A stretch of 35,063 nt of DNA from Lachnospiraceae bacterium (GTDB lineage: Bacteria > Bacillota > Clostridia > Lachnospirales > Lachnospiraceae), in contig CAJTDX010000033.1 in assembly GCA_910575155.1 (NCBI GenBank), positions 1 through 35,063 of the forward strand. The letters are read 5' to 3'. The stretch's first letter is position 1. Each line of letters starts with the position of its first letter. Made by a program: the position numbers and the translations under genes. The notes beneath the pieces were generated by a model. It did not search any database. It worked only from the letters and a program-made list of their open reading frames with translations, and was not told the origin of the DNA. Below are positions 25,901 through 34,342 of this stretch, piece after piece.

Positions 25901-28900
25901 GAAGAGCCTGTTCCCATCCCCATCCTCTTCATAAAGGAAGTTCCCAGACTCATCCACCTTAGGGTAGCAATCAATCCCATACTTTGCATTGATATCAGTC
26001 CTGCCTGCTGCCTCCCTGTATGGGGCTGAGCCAAGGCCTGCATCATTTGCCAATCCTGTCCTGAAGGTGAATGTTGCAGTGAGGCTCCCTTTTTTGGTAG
26101 CCTCCAATGCACTGCCAAATTTCTGATCTTTATAAAAGGCAACCTCAAACCTTGCATTGGAGAGATCTGCATTGTCATAGGTATTGCCACCTGCATTCCT
26201 TTTATATAAGTAGAGGTAGAGTGGCCCACTGCCTTTGATTGAAGCACTCTGGTCTTTGTCATTTATGTCAGCATGGTCTGCAATCAATACCCAGTTCCCT
26301 GAGCCATTGCTGTTTTTCTCAATATAGAGGTACTGGTACACCACAATGGTTTTCCCTGCAAGGGTGTTGGTTACAATGTTATTTCCATCAGTCCTCACAC
26401 CTGCTATGGAGAAATGCACCTTATGCTCCCCATTTGAAGAACTTGGGGTGAATGTTTTGTCAGCATCCCTTACAGAAGCCTTGCTGCCCCTGGCATCCAC
26501 CAGCTCCTTGCCTGTCCCCAAGTCCATTACCACAGTTTCCACCTTGTAGTTGGCATGTGGGATTAAGTTCTTATAAGTGATGGTGTCCTCAAAGCTGATG
26601 GTTGGGCCATTTTCAGCAATGTTAGTGTTTGTTTCCTCACACCTGAGCTTTGTGGTGATTTTTGGGACCAGGAATGTTTCCTTCTTATCATTGATTTCTT
26701 TATGGTCCACAATCAAATGGTCATTTTCATACACTTCCACATATGCCACATATTTCTTCCCCTTGCTGTCTGTGGCATCAAAATTGAATGGGACATCCCA
26801 TGTGCCACTGCCAGATGCACTTGCTGTCCTTTTTTCTTCCCTTATGCCACCAACCATATTCCCAGTTTCAGCATCCACAAGCCAGTATTTAACAATATAT
26901 GGCCTCTTTTTCTCAAGGTTGGTGTAAGTGATAGTGTCCTTAAGCGCCTGGTCTTTGCCTGCATAAATGATGGACTCCCCAGTGCCTGCCTTCCTGTTGG
27001 CATCTGTACCAATAATGCTTGTGGAAATCCCATCAATGATGTAGATTTGCTCCATTTTATCATCCTTGCTGGAGGCTTTGCCAAGGCCATCATTTTCCCC
27101 TTTGCCCCAAATGGCAGAGCCTGAGCCATCAGCCCCCTGCTTTACAAGCAGGTAGTTCACAAATACCAGCGTATGCCCTTTTAAGTCAGAAATGTCCACT
27201 GTAGCCCCCACTTTGAACTGCACCTGTGAGCCAGCATTCACATGCCCGTCAGCCCCTGTGCTGAACTCTGTCTTGAACTCTTTCCCAGTTTTATTCCCCT
27301 CTGAATAATTACTTTTTTTCTTCCAGCTTACTGAAAGAGGAATATCAGTCCTGTCGTCTTCTGTACCAAGATCATACAGCTTTGTGGTTACAAAGTATTT
27401 TGCAGAAATTTTTTCCAGTGTGTCAATGGTAACAGTGTCCTGCACACTGATAGTCCTATAGGCAGAGCCTGCATACTGTTGGTTAGTGTCCAGGCAGACA
27501 GCTTCTGACTTCATATCAGGGCTGTCTGGGTTATCAACTGTGATGATGGAAACTCCAGTATCAAGAATCTCAGGATCATCAGGGTCAGGCTCATTGTAAG
27601 CACTGATGATGTTTGTGTTTGTTTCTTTCCCATTGATATAGTATTTATGGTAAATTTCTCCATCACCATTTTTTGTTTCCTCAATCTTCAAGGCCAGCCC
27701 ATTTGTCAGGATATCTGTGCTTGGCATGTCCTTGTTGTCTGTGCTTTTGCCATAACCTTCCATTTTTCCTGTTAACAGATAACCAACAGGAGGCTTAATC
27801 TCTTTGATGATGTAGGTCCCTGGCTTCCCCCAATATTTTGAGTATGCCTCATGCCCTGAAACAAGGAAGTCATTAATGATGTTACCATCATCATCTTCTA
27901 TGAAGTTTCCATCATTGTCCTGTTTGGGAGAAAAATCAATCCCATAATCATAATTGTTGTCATCTGCCATATCCTTAAAAATCTTTGTTCCTGGGCCATT
28001 TCTCTTTGCTGACTTGGTTGAAAAAGTGAATGATGCAATCAGATTCCCATTTTTATATGCACTTTCTGGGCTATTAAAGCCTTTATCATAGTACTGAACT
28101 TCAAACTGTGCATCCCTCAGGGTTGCACTTTCAATTTTTTCCCCATCAGCGCCTTTTTTATAAAGGTAAAAATAGAATGGGTCAGATAATGGATTCTTCC
28201 CAAATTTATATTTCACTTTGAGAACTCCTGAACCCATCTGTGTAGTTTGAGTCATGTGCTGGGTGTACAATCCAAAAATCAAAAATCCATCAGTACTCTG
28301 AGTATTATCTTCATGGTATTCTTCCAGGAGTCTGATGGCTATTTTTCCTGCAAATTCATTGTTGCCGCCTCCATGTTCGCCAATCGCTGGGGTTTTAATG
28401 TGGGCACAGTGCATCTGCAATTCCCCAAGCGCCCCAAACTGCTTGATTAGCTCATTAATTGTCATTGACTCATCATCAGTCATTGGAATCCCGTCTGCTG
28501 AAGTGCGTGTAAAATCACCAAGGTTAACAAAAAATGGGCAGGTTGAGCTGCTTCCAGCACCTTCCTCTGGTATGTATGCAAAATTAGTTGCAGCGCCGCC
28601 ATTTACATAATTCATGATGTTTGTGGCAACAGAATCAGCATTTGTGCCAGTGCCTGTGTAAAGCATAGTGATATTGCTCCCAGCTAAAGCAGCAGAGCCT
28701 TTAGCATAATACTTCATTGAGGTAGTGCCATACATAACATTCCTCAGGGATGGCATTCCATCTAAATCCACTGGCTCAGAGAGGTAGATGGGTGGCTGGT
28801 CAGATGGGAGATAGGGGTGGCTCTCTGGAAGCTGGCTGCCAGACATATTGCCCAGATCAATGCCTGCTGCATCTGATTTTTCCATGAAGTCCAGCAGTTC

Positions 28901-30247
28901 ATCAGAGAGTGATTCCCTTCCCTCAGTCACTTCCACTGAAGTTACAGCAGAGGGGGAAACTTCCATGGATAATTTTCCAGTTTCAGGATCATATGTATAT
29001 GCATCCTTGGATGTGGGTAGGCCATTCACCAATACATTCAGGTTCTCAGGATCCATCCCCTTATCAACAGTGACATCTGTTTTTAAGGAAAAGATTTTCT
29101 GTTCAGAAGAAGAAAGTTCTATCTCTTCCTTTTTTTCATCTACTGAAACCATATGCACTTCTGAAGCCATGGACTCATCACTGTTTTTGCTGACTTTGTT
29201 AAAAACCTGCATGAACTGCACTTGAAGGTTCATGAAAATGTCTTTGTCTGGCTCTTCCTGGCTTTTGTAAAGCGCTTTTGGAATGTATAGCAATCCAGTT
29301 GCTTTATCATAAATACACCCCTCCACAGATTCCCCATTTAAGTTGTTCAGTGCAACAGCAAAATCCTGCACAATGTAAGCTGTGTCTTTAATCATGGTAT
29401 TTGCGCATGCCACAAAGTAATCACTGTCTTTGTTCATGTCATATACAATCACCCAGGCATCAAGCTGTGAAATGAATTTTTTTACATTCTTTTCAAAATT
29501 TTTATCTCCTGATTCAATGCTGCTTATTACACTGTCTATGGTGTCATTTTCTGCCACATATTGCCCATCAAAGAGGGTATTTTTCACAAGTAGTACATTT
29601 GCCATTTTAATGTCATCACTGTCAACAGAAATGTATTTTTCATTCAAGTTACTCTTAATATAACTTTCAGTGATTACATCAGTTATGACTTCCTCTACTT
29701 CTTCTTTGGAAATGTCCATATCTTCTACAATGTCATGATACTCAATGCCATCATCAGAAGATTTAGATTTTTCATCATCCTTGATGTTTATGGTAGCAGT
29801 AGAAGAAAAAGTGACTTCTACAGAAACATTTTTCTCAGGCATGGAAAAGGAAAAGGCATTATCCACTGTGTCTGCCTGTGACAATGTTTTGCCTGTTTCA
29901 GAGTCTTTTAAAGAGAGTGATTCTACATAATACCCATCATCAGGAATGCACTCAATCTCTACATCATCCCCTGCCTTAAATGCCCAGAGAGATCCATCAT
30001 TTTCAATCTGTTCCATTTCTCCATCATCATTGATGTGCATCATCTGATAACCATCCTGGGATGCAGATGAATTGTTCATGCTGTCCTCAGAAAACTGAAT
30101 CAGCCCATTCTCTGTATCAGTTAACGTCACAGTGTAACTTCCATCAGGGTTGCTTTCAGCAGCATGTGAAATGTTCACAATTCCAGCAGGTATGCACATC
30201 AGGGATGCTAACAGTGCAGAGGTAGCCTTTTTCAAGAATTTCATCAT
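22979..30247 (-). CDS. Giant VaFE/Cna-B repeat surface protein, anchor missing
   Basis: About 2,422 aa from the ATG at 30247 behind AAAGGAG. Residues 3-30 form a Sec signal peptide (KKATSALLASLMCIPAG, then HAA). A ~450-residue acidic N-terminal domain is followed near residues 550-690 by a segment with CPFFVNLGDFTR and MHCAHIKTPA. Two ~650-residue modules follow, starting near residues 690 and 1340, each with a SpaA-like domain (FYFYLYKKG / LYLYLYKRN) and several VaFE ester-bond domains (the pattern GKTIVVYEY, LIADHEDFEDENQ). Further VaFE repeats run to the end. The family is a sortase-anchored adhesin or pilin-like stalk, but this gene stops after HIADSPGRVASWRLQ with no LPXTG, so it is truncated. 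It is rich in rare CG dinucleotides. Confidence 0.85.
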   Translation of the reverse strand: MMKFLKKATSALLASLMCIPAGIVNISHAAESNPDGSYTVTLTDTENGLIQFSEDSMNNSSASQDGYQMMHINDDGEMEQIENDGSLWAFKAGDDVEIECIPDDGYYVESLSLKDSETGKTLSQADTVDNAFSFSMPEKNVSVEVTFSSTATINIKDDEKSKSSDDGIEYHDIVEDMDISKEEVEEVITDVITESYIKSNLNEKYISVDSDDIKMANVLLVKNTLFDGQYVAENDTIDSVISSIESGDKNFEKNVKKFISQLDAWVIVYDMNKDSDYFVACANTMIKDTAYIVQDFAVALNNLNGESVEGCIYDKATGLLYIPKALYKSQEEPDKDIFMNLQVQFMQVFNKVSKNSDESMASEVHMVSVDEKKEEIELSSSEQKIFSLKTDVTVDKGMDPENLNVLVNGLPTSKDAYTYDPETGKLSMEVSPSAVTSVEVTEGRESLSDELLDFMEKSDAAGIDLGNMSGSQLPESHPYLPSDQPPIYLSEPVDLDGMPSLRNVMYGTTSMKYYAKGSAALAGSNITMLYTGTGTNADSVATNIMNYVNGGAATNFAYIPEEGAGSSSTCPFFVNLGDFTRTSADGIPMTDDESMTINELIKQFGALGELQMHCAHIKTPAIGEHGGGNNEFAGKIAIRLLEEYHEDNTQSTDGFLIFGLYTQHMTQTTQMGSGVLKVKYKFGKNPLSDPFYFYLYKKGADGEKIESATLRDAQFEVQYYDKGFNSPESAYKNGNLIASFTFSTKSAKRNGPGTKIFKDMADDNNYDYGIDFSPKQDNDGNFIEDDDGNIINDFLVSGHEAYSKYWGKPGTYIIKEIKPPVGYLLTGKMEGYGKSTDNKDMPSTDILTNGLALKIEETKNGDGEIYHKYYINGKETNTNIISAYNEPDPDDPEILDTGVSIITVDNPDSPDMKSEAVCLDTNQQYAGSAYRTISVQDTVTIDTLEKISAKYFVTTKLYDLGTEDDRTDIPLSVSWKKKSNYSEGNKTGKEFKTEFSTGADGHVNAGSQVQFKVGATVDISDLKGHTLVFVNYLLVKQGADGSGSAIWGKGENDGLGKASSKDDKMEQIYIIDGISTSIIGTDANRKAGTGESIIYAGKDQALKDTITYTNLEKKRPYIVKYWLVDAETGNMVGGIREEKRTASASGSGTWDVPFNFDATDSKGKKYVAYVEVYENDHLIVDHKEINDKKETFLVPKITTKLRCEETNTNIAENGPTISFEDTITYKNLIPHANYKVETVVMDLGTGKELVDARGSKASVRDADKTFTPSSSNGEHKVHFSIAGVRTDGNNIVTNTLAGKTIVVYQYLYIEKNSNGSGNWVLIADHADINDKDQSASIKGSGPLYLYLYKRNAGGNTYDNADLSNARFEVAFYKDQKFGSALEATKKGSLTATFTFRTGLANDAGLGSAPYREAAGRTDINAKYGIDCYPKVDESGNFLYEEDGDGNRLFQNDFLTSDKAEYTRYFGQAGTYVVREVEPPVGFSLSGTMEGYGSGKAPTTKLSEGLALYIAEMVNSEGKIIHQYSVDGKIMNEPIINTDNDWIPKNEKGAAIIIDDNPEYPEISTSAICLDTNQQYADSQSRAVSILDKIKVKTLPKVDATYTITTKIYDLNDKKFLRVNWKNKSEYSDPDTTSEQYKTEFSTANKGINAGDTVRFEVGAIVDGTALKGHTIVFINYHKVTERADGSGRVIWGADAEGNVLNGGLGVATSMDDKLEMLTFPDQRTDIISTQNERKGLNGEGIIYAGMYKDDTLQEGHGTRFQVLNDTIYYKNYEPGREYTVKAWLMDVKTQAPALDANNNEIFNMQATQKQIASETGEGTWDISFEFDATGCGDRKYVSYVEISLGSELVADYKDLGDESESFLIPKITTKLKDNETGLDVSYAGETVSLTDTISYSRMMVGADYKVKTKVIDVETKKELVDVHGETVEVPEQVFTAASESGTWDIPISFAALVKNPDGTIKNTLAGKTIVVYEYVYIEKNSNGSGQWVLIADHEDFEDENQRAYLPYIDTLALDEKTRNHISNAEKGLKIHDTVNYKKLNPKYKYRLVSELRDKSTGKIVVDDSGTEQVITTPVTIDAVDGTIKPTKQGGVIFDLNAESFAGRTLVVFERLYLLNGESSFLVADHEDILDEDQTDYIPKVWTRAMVEDIFATASPDRARIIDTFSYDNLIPGLTYKLKGKVVDKNSTIHAGTDILAGGASKNELVFQPESSSGSVRLSFDVNKQNNGVFVVFEELYLVTSYDGADHEILVAKHTDIGDLNQTVYINPTLETSLLDAGTKTKVLDAKEDALLTDTITYKGFDPRLSYVIRGQLIDMETGSVLTDSKDVRVEAEMDAIPDSTGSGQWVMEYKFDASKLAGKIIVAYEEIYEKTGAGTRLVAAHRDFWDKEQRVIIPVIDTVALNPKTNGHIADSPGRVASWRLQ
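22989..23013 (-). promoter_or_regulatory. Hairpin over the ribosome binding site of the HD-like frame
   Basis: CTCCAGG and CCTGGAG form a 7-bp stem with an 11-base loop at the adhesin/HD junction. The GGAGG used by the HD-like frame sits in the 3' arm. It may hide that site unless ribosomes arrive from the adhesin gene, or it may mark a recombination joint. Confidence 0.4.
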
Positions 30248-30353
30248 CAATTTAATCTCCTTTCATATTTTTTTAGTCTTTTGAAATTGGTATTTCCCAT
30301 TGAATATGTAACTTTTTCTTTGAAGGGAGGGGATGGAAGAGGAAATAATCAAA

Positions 30354-30388
30354 AAAACAGTCCCCTTGCTGGAGCAGGGAACTGTTTT
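30354..30388 (-). terminator. Terminator after the fibronectin-III gene
   Basis: The stem AACAGTTCCCTGC / GCAAGGGGACTGTT, with one mismatch, has a U tract on the minus strand. It separates that gene from the adhesin. Confidence 0.75.
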
Positions 30389-30406
30389 TCTGAGTTATTT
30401 AGTTTT

Positions 30407-31063
30407 TTATCTCCAGTTGATAGTGTAGCCAGCATGAACCTCATTGTGTATTTTTCTTGCACTCCTGTAATGCTCAGCATGGACATTACCATTGGGAACC
30501 CTGATCTGACAGGTGTTACATACAATATATGTTTCATTTATTTTTCCAATGGTGTTAACATTAATGGATTTTAACTTTCCATAGACAACTTTTCCATTTT
30601 TATCCTTTCTATAAGCTCTCACCTTGATTTTATATCTTGTGTTTGGCATTAAGCCTTTAAGGGTGTAAGCTGTCTTTTTGGTAGTTTTTTCATAGACAAT
30701 GGGTGTTTTGTGGGAAGCACCTGGAGTATATTTTATCCTCTGATAAATGAGTATTTGATATCCAGATACCCCCTTCACTTTGTTAAACTTGATTTTCACA
30801 GAGCTTTTGCCAACCTTTACTTTCTTCAAGCTCTTCACCTGCCCTGGCTTTTTTACTTTGGCAGATTTAACAGCTTTGGCATCCTGGGAAACCTTGGCAC
30901 TGCCAAAAAGGTTTGACTGTCTGTTCACCACACCCTCAGGCTCTGCCTTGGGCAGTGTGCAGAATTCAACAGCAAGTGCAGAAGTCAGCAGCAATGCCAA
31001 TACCAGTGTAATCACAATGGATGTCAGGGTTGAATGTTTCATCTTCTTCATTTTTTTCAACAT
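30407..31063 (-). CDS. Secreted or membrane-anchored fibronectin type III protein
   Basis: A 218-aa protein from an ATG at 31063 behind AAAGGAGGACAATAAT. Residues 8-32 (HSTLTSIVITLVLALLLTSALA) are a signal peptide or anchor. A lysine-rich linker leads to one FN3 domain (VKSLKKVKVGKSSVKIKFNK, GVSGYQILIYQRIKY, NTRYKIKVRAYRKDKNGKVV), about residues 74-170. The last ~45 residues hold a CNTC pair and VHAEHYRSARKIHNEVHAGYTI. FN3 modules in exported clostridial proteins aid binding to carbohydrate or protein surfaces. It lies upstream of the adhesin on the same strand with its own terminator, so it belongs to the same surface-gene cluster. Confidence 0.75.
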   Translation of the reverse strand: MLKKMKKMKHSTLTSIVITLVLALLLTSALAVEFCTLPKAEPEGVVNRQSNLFGSAKVSQDAKAVKSAKVKKPGQVKSLKKVKVGKSSVKIKFNKVKGVSGYQILIYQRIKYTPGASHKTPIVYEKTTKKTAYTLKGLMPNTRYKIKVRAYRKDKNGKVVYGKLKSINVNTIGKINETYIVCNTCQIRVPNGNVHAEHYRSARKIHNEVHAGYTINWR

Positions 31064-31190
31064 ATTATTGTCCTCCTTTAATGGAACCAGTTTTACTGGT
31101 TACTCCTTCATAAATTATTCATTTTTTATCTATATTTTAAACTTTTTGTTGAAAAATATCAACAAAAAGAGAAATTAAAAGAATTTTGGA

Positions 31191-31225
31191 AAGAAGGAGA
31201 ACAAGTTGAGTCCTCCTTCTTTTTC
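31191..31225 (+). terminator. Hairpin with T-rich end
   Basis: AGAAGGA and TCCTTCT pair, followed by TTTTCTTTTT on the plus strand. No plus-strand gene ends here, so its use is unclear. The 340 bp between the FN3 gene and 31407 otherwise hold only the terminator at 31333. Confidence 0.35.
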
Positions 31226-31332
31226 TTTTTCCTTTTCATATTCTTTTTTAATATGGGGAAGAGAAGGAAAGAAATTTTGAAGGAAGGGAGAGGAAGATAG
31301 CTGCTGCATGGTGGGAATAGAAGGAGGGGGAC

Positions 31333-31367
31333 AAAAAAAGCCTGCATACCTGTTTGTATGCAAGCTT
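31333..31367 (-). terminator. Terminator of the JAMM operon
   Basis: The minus strand reads AAGC, GCATAC, loop, GTATGC, GCTTTTTTT. It lies 40 bp past the stop of the small gene at 31407. Confidence 0.8.
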
Positions 31368-31406
31368 TCTCAATTTCAGCTTATCCTTGTACCCTGGCAA
31401 TCTTCT

Positions 31407-31613
31407 TTAGGCTTGTATTGCTAACAAGGGCTTGGGATCAGGCAAATTTTTACCTTCTTCCCTTCCCTGTTCTTCCAGCAGAAGAATTCTCCTTTGCCTT
31501 TCCTCATGGGACATATTTTTTATTTCATCAGGAATCTCAACATTATCATCAATAATAAGGATTTTCCCATCCCTATGGAACCCAAGTGATTCAATCATTT
31601 TCTTCTCCATCAT
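31407..31613 (-). CDS. Small partner protein of the JAMM gene
   Basis: A 68-aa protein whose ATG at 31613 overlaps the stop of the JAMM gene (ATGA) and uses the AGGAGGTGAA at that gene's end. It is highly charged (DGKILIIDDNVEIPDEIKNM, SHEERQRRILLLEEQGREEG). The middle NVEIPDEIKNMSHEERQRRI resembles the tail of short proteins that accompany JAB/JAMM genes in clostridia. The C-terminus KNLPDPKPLLAIQA is proline-rich and may be a peptide that the neighbouring peptidase recognises. No catalytic motif is present. Coupling indicates that the two act together. Confidence 0.7.
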   Translation of the reverse strand: MMEKKMIESLGFHRDGKILIIDDNVEIPDEIKNMSHEERQRRILLLEEQGREEGKNLPDPKPLLAIQA

Positions 31614-32179
31614 TTCACCTCCTGAAAATCAATCTTGTAACTTCTTTTAAGTTCATTTAAAGCTCTAATTTGAGCCTCTTTTTCATCATTCCCATATTCA
31701 CTGAATTCTTGTATATACATTCTGTATAATTCATCTGGAGTTTTTTGTTTGGATATATAACTATAGACTGTTCCATCATGACAAATTACAAGGCATACTG
31801 CATAATTATGTTTGAAACATGAATTAAAATCTGCAATGCTTGGTGGCATACTGTTTGGGTGGGTATGCATGGCAATCAAATTTTCCTTTCCATTGATTGC
31901 CCTATAAATGGAATGGGTGTATACAATGCCTTTTTCAATCTTTTCATCCAAGGCACTTGCCACAATCTCTCCTGTATCCCCATCAATCCAATACATATCC
32001 TCATACAATGTGCCACTCCTGTGTTTCAGCATTTCCTTTGCCTTAGAATATAGGATTTTGTTTATTTTGTCATGTTTTGTGATTTTGTCAAATTTTCTCC
32101 TGAATAACCCACTGTCAATATATGCATTATTAATGGCAGTGCTTTTGTTCCTTCCATATCTTTGGTATTCTAATGACAT
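31610..32179 (-). CDS. JAMM/JAB-type metallopeptidase-like protein
   Basis: A protein of 189 aa from the ATG at 32179 behind AGAAAGGAGAAACA; an upstream ATG at 32209 lacks a site. The key block LIAMHTHPNSMPPSIADFNS gives the JAMM zinc pattern H-x-H-P...S-x-x-D, with upstream acidic residues in YWIDGDTGEIVASALDEKIE. In eukaryotes JAMM enzymes remove ubiquitin. In bacteria they occur in cysteine and molybdopterin pathways, phage tails, polymorphic toxins and ubiquitin-like defence systems. No E1/E2 or ubiquitin-like gene is seen here. It forms a two-gene operon with the 68-aa protein. The catalytic pattern appears complete. Confidence 0.75.
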   Translation of the reverse strand: MSLEYQRYGRNKSTAINNAYIDSGLFRRKFDKITKHDKINKILYSKAKEMLKHRSGTLYEDMYWIDGDTGEIVASALDEKIEKGIVYTHSIYRAINGKENLIAMHTHPNSMPPSIADFNSCFKHNYAVCLVICHDGTVYSYISKQKTPDELYRMYIQEFSEYGNDEKEAQIRALNELKRSYKIDFQEVK

Positions 32180-32245
32180 TGTTTCTCCTTTCTTATATTT
32201 TATACTCATTTCATCCCTCTGTCAATTACAGCTTTTATCTATGGT

Positions 32246-32275
32246 AAAAGGAGGCTTTAACTCCTGTTTTTTTTA
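32246..32275. terminator. Short bidirectional hairpin terminator
   Basis: AGGAG and CTCCT form a small stem, followed by GTTTTTTTT on the plus strand. On the minus strand it would end the truncated adhesin copy. The remaining gap 32,180-32,520 shows no gene. Confidence 0.5.
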
Positions 32276-32520
32276 GGAAAGTTCTATCTTTCCAGAATAT
32301 GGAGGGGGATATGTCATGAAATTTAAAGAATGTGGGCAGTGGGAAATAGGAACACTCAGGCTGTATTTTCTTATCAGAAGAAAGGAAACATTCTTACTTC
32401 CTTGTTTTTTCTTTGTTAAAGAATCAGGAAAGAGAATAAAAAAAAGATGGGAATCTGTCTTCTTCCTCCCTAATTCTATTCCCTTTTCTGATTCTGGAAG
32501 AAAGTGAAGAAGATGGAGAG

Positions 32521-33750
32521 TCAGAAGTTTTTAAACAATAAAAAAAGAGCATCTTTATCCATACCCTTGTCAACTGTAACCTCAGTCTGCATAGAGAAAA
32601 TTTTCTGTTCAGAAGAGGACAACTCAATTTGTTCTTCCTTTTCATCCACAGAAACCATATGAACTTCAGAAGTCATGGGCTCCTCACTGTTCCTGCTTAC
32701 TTTGTTGAAAACCTGCATGAACTGAATCTGGATATCCATGAATTTTGCCATACCACCCTCAGCCTCATAGAGCTTTTTGGGTATATAAAGCAAGCCTGTT
32801 TCCTCTTCATAGATACAGCCATCCACAAGCTCACCATAGTCATTGTTCCTTGCAACATCATAATCCTGAACAGTATAAGCCAGATCCTTCATCATGTTAT
32901 TGGAATAAGCCACATAATACTTGCTGTCTTCATCCAAGTCATATACCATAGCATAAGAAACAAGCTGTGACATGAATTTCTGCATGCTTGCATCCAATTC
33001 ATCCTCACTGCTGTCTGTATCCTCAATTGTTCCCATGACACTTTTTATAGTGTCATTTTCTTCAACAAAAGCACCATCAAAGATGGAATGCTTGACTAAG
33101 AGCATGTTGACAAGGGAGGTTTTGCCACCAAGCTTAATATATTTCTCATTTACATTACTCTTAATATAGCTCTCTGTAATGACATCAACCACTACCTCCT
33201 CTACTTCCTCTTTGCTGATATCCATATCCTCTATGATGTCATGGTATTCAATCTCATCAGAGGATTTAGATTTTTTCTCATCCTTGATATTGATAGTTGC
33301 AGTGGATGAAAAAACTGCCTCCACAGATATATTTTTCTCTGGCATGGAAAAGGAAAAAACATTATCCACTGTGTCTGCCTGTGAAAGTGTTTTTCCAGTT
33401 TCAGAGTCCTTTAATGCCAGTGTTTCCACATAATACCCATCATCAGGAATGCACTCAATCTCAACATTGTCACCAGAATTGAATGCCCACAATGATCCAT
33501 CATTATCAATCTCTTCCATCTCTCCATCATCACCTATTTGCATCATCTGATAACCATCCTGAGATGCAGATGAATTGTTCATGCTGTCCTCAGAAAACTG
33601 GATCAGCCCATTCTCTGTGTCTGCAAGTGTGACTGTGTAACTGCCATCAGGGTTGCTTTCAGCAGCATGTGAAATGTTCACAATCCCTGCTGGGATGCAC
33701 ATCAGAGATGCAAGCAATGCAGAAGTAGCTTTCTTAATGAATTTAAACAT
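32521..33750 (-). pseudogene. Truncated second copy of the adhesin 5' end
   Basis: A 409-codon frame that matches the first ~395 residues of the giant adhesin, including the signal peptide (KKATSALLASLMCIPAG) and the blocks NPDGSYTVTL, NNSSASQDGYQMM and SSEQKIFS. The match ends at VTVDKGMD, after which the frame reads KDALFLLFKNF and stops. No repeat module or anchor follows, so it would give only a free secreted N-terminal domain. The upstream AAAGGAG leader is conserved too. It has no CG dinucleotides that I noticed, unlike the long copy. It could be a donor for gene conversion with the full gene, or a relic of duplication. Confidence 0.85.
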
Positions 33751-33850
33751 TATATTTAATCTCCTTTCTCATTTTTTATTTTAGAAGTTTCATTGATCCA
33801 TACAAATATGAAATTTTTTGGTGAGGAGGTGTGTAAGATAATTAAAAAAA

Positions 33851-33888
33851 ACAGTCTTGGACTTGTCATCCAAGGACTGTTTTTTTTT
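33851..33888. terminator. Bidirectional terminator upstream of the truncated adhesin
   Basis: ACAGTCTTGG pairs with CCAAGGACTGT (one bulge), with T runs on both strands. It matches the terminator position seen upstream of the full adhesin. Confidence 0.75.
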
Positions 33889-34035
33889 CAAGAGTACTGT
33901 ATAAATATAAAGGTGAGCATCTTTTATTTCACAGAATCTATTGACAGAAAAGGAAGGATATGGTAAGGTGTAAAAGAAGAAAGAAATGTTATTTTAGAAA
34001 ACAGTGTAGAGTGTTTGTGTACTGCACCTGGTGTG

Positions 34036-34126
34036 GAGTGCCTGTATTTCAGGGTATCCTATGTTTTCTCCATCATCATTAATGTGCATCATTTGGGTGT
34101 AGAGTCCATGTATTTCAGGGTACACT
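34036..34126. repeat. Direct repeats flanking a tiny adhesin fragment
   Basis: TGTATTTCAGGGTA occurs in two 25-bp repeats starting at 34036 and 34102 (offset 66 bp). Between them, 34067-34092 matches adhesin positions 30018-30043 except for one base. It looks like debris of a third adhesin copy. No gene is seen from 33,890 to the window end. Confidence 0.65.
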
Positions 34127-34142
34127 TTGTTAAGGCAAAGAG

Positions 34143-34183
34143 AAACCCTTATAACTTTGAGGTTATAAGGGTTTTCTTTTTTT
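34143..34183 (+). terminator. Strong hairpin terminator
   Basis: A perfect 13-bp stem (AAACCCTTATAAC / GTTATAAGGGTTT) is followed by a long T run on the plus strand. No plus-strand gene is visible ahead of it. Confidence 0.75.
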
Positions 34184-34342
34184 ATCAACACTATTCTTTA
34201 CCAGGAAAATCTTTAGAAATTATTCCTTTTCAGATTCCTGCTTATATCAGGCTCACATATGATATACTTTGCAGTCTGAGGGATGACATTCCTTACAAAA
34301 TTCAGTGCATGCTTATCCATTGTTTCATCAAGGATATTCCTG

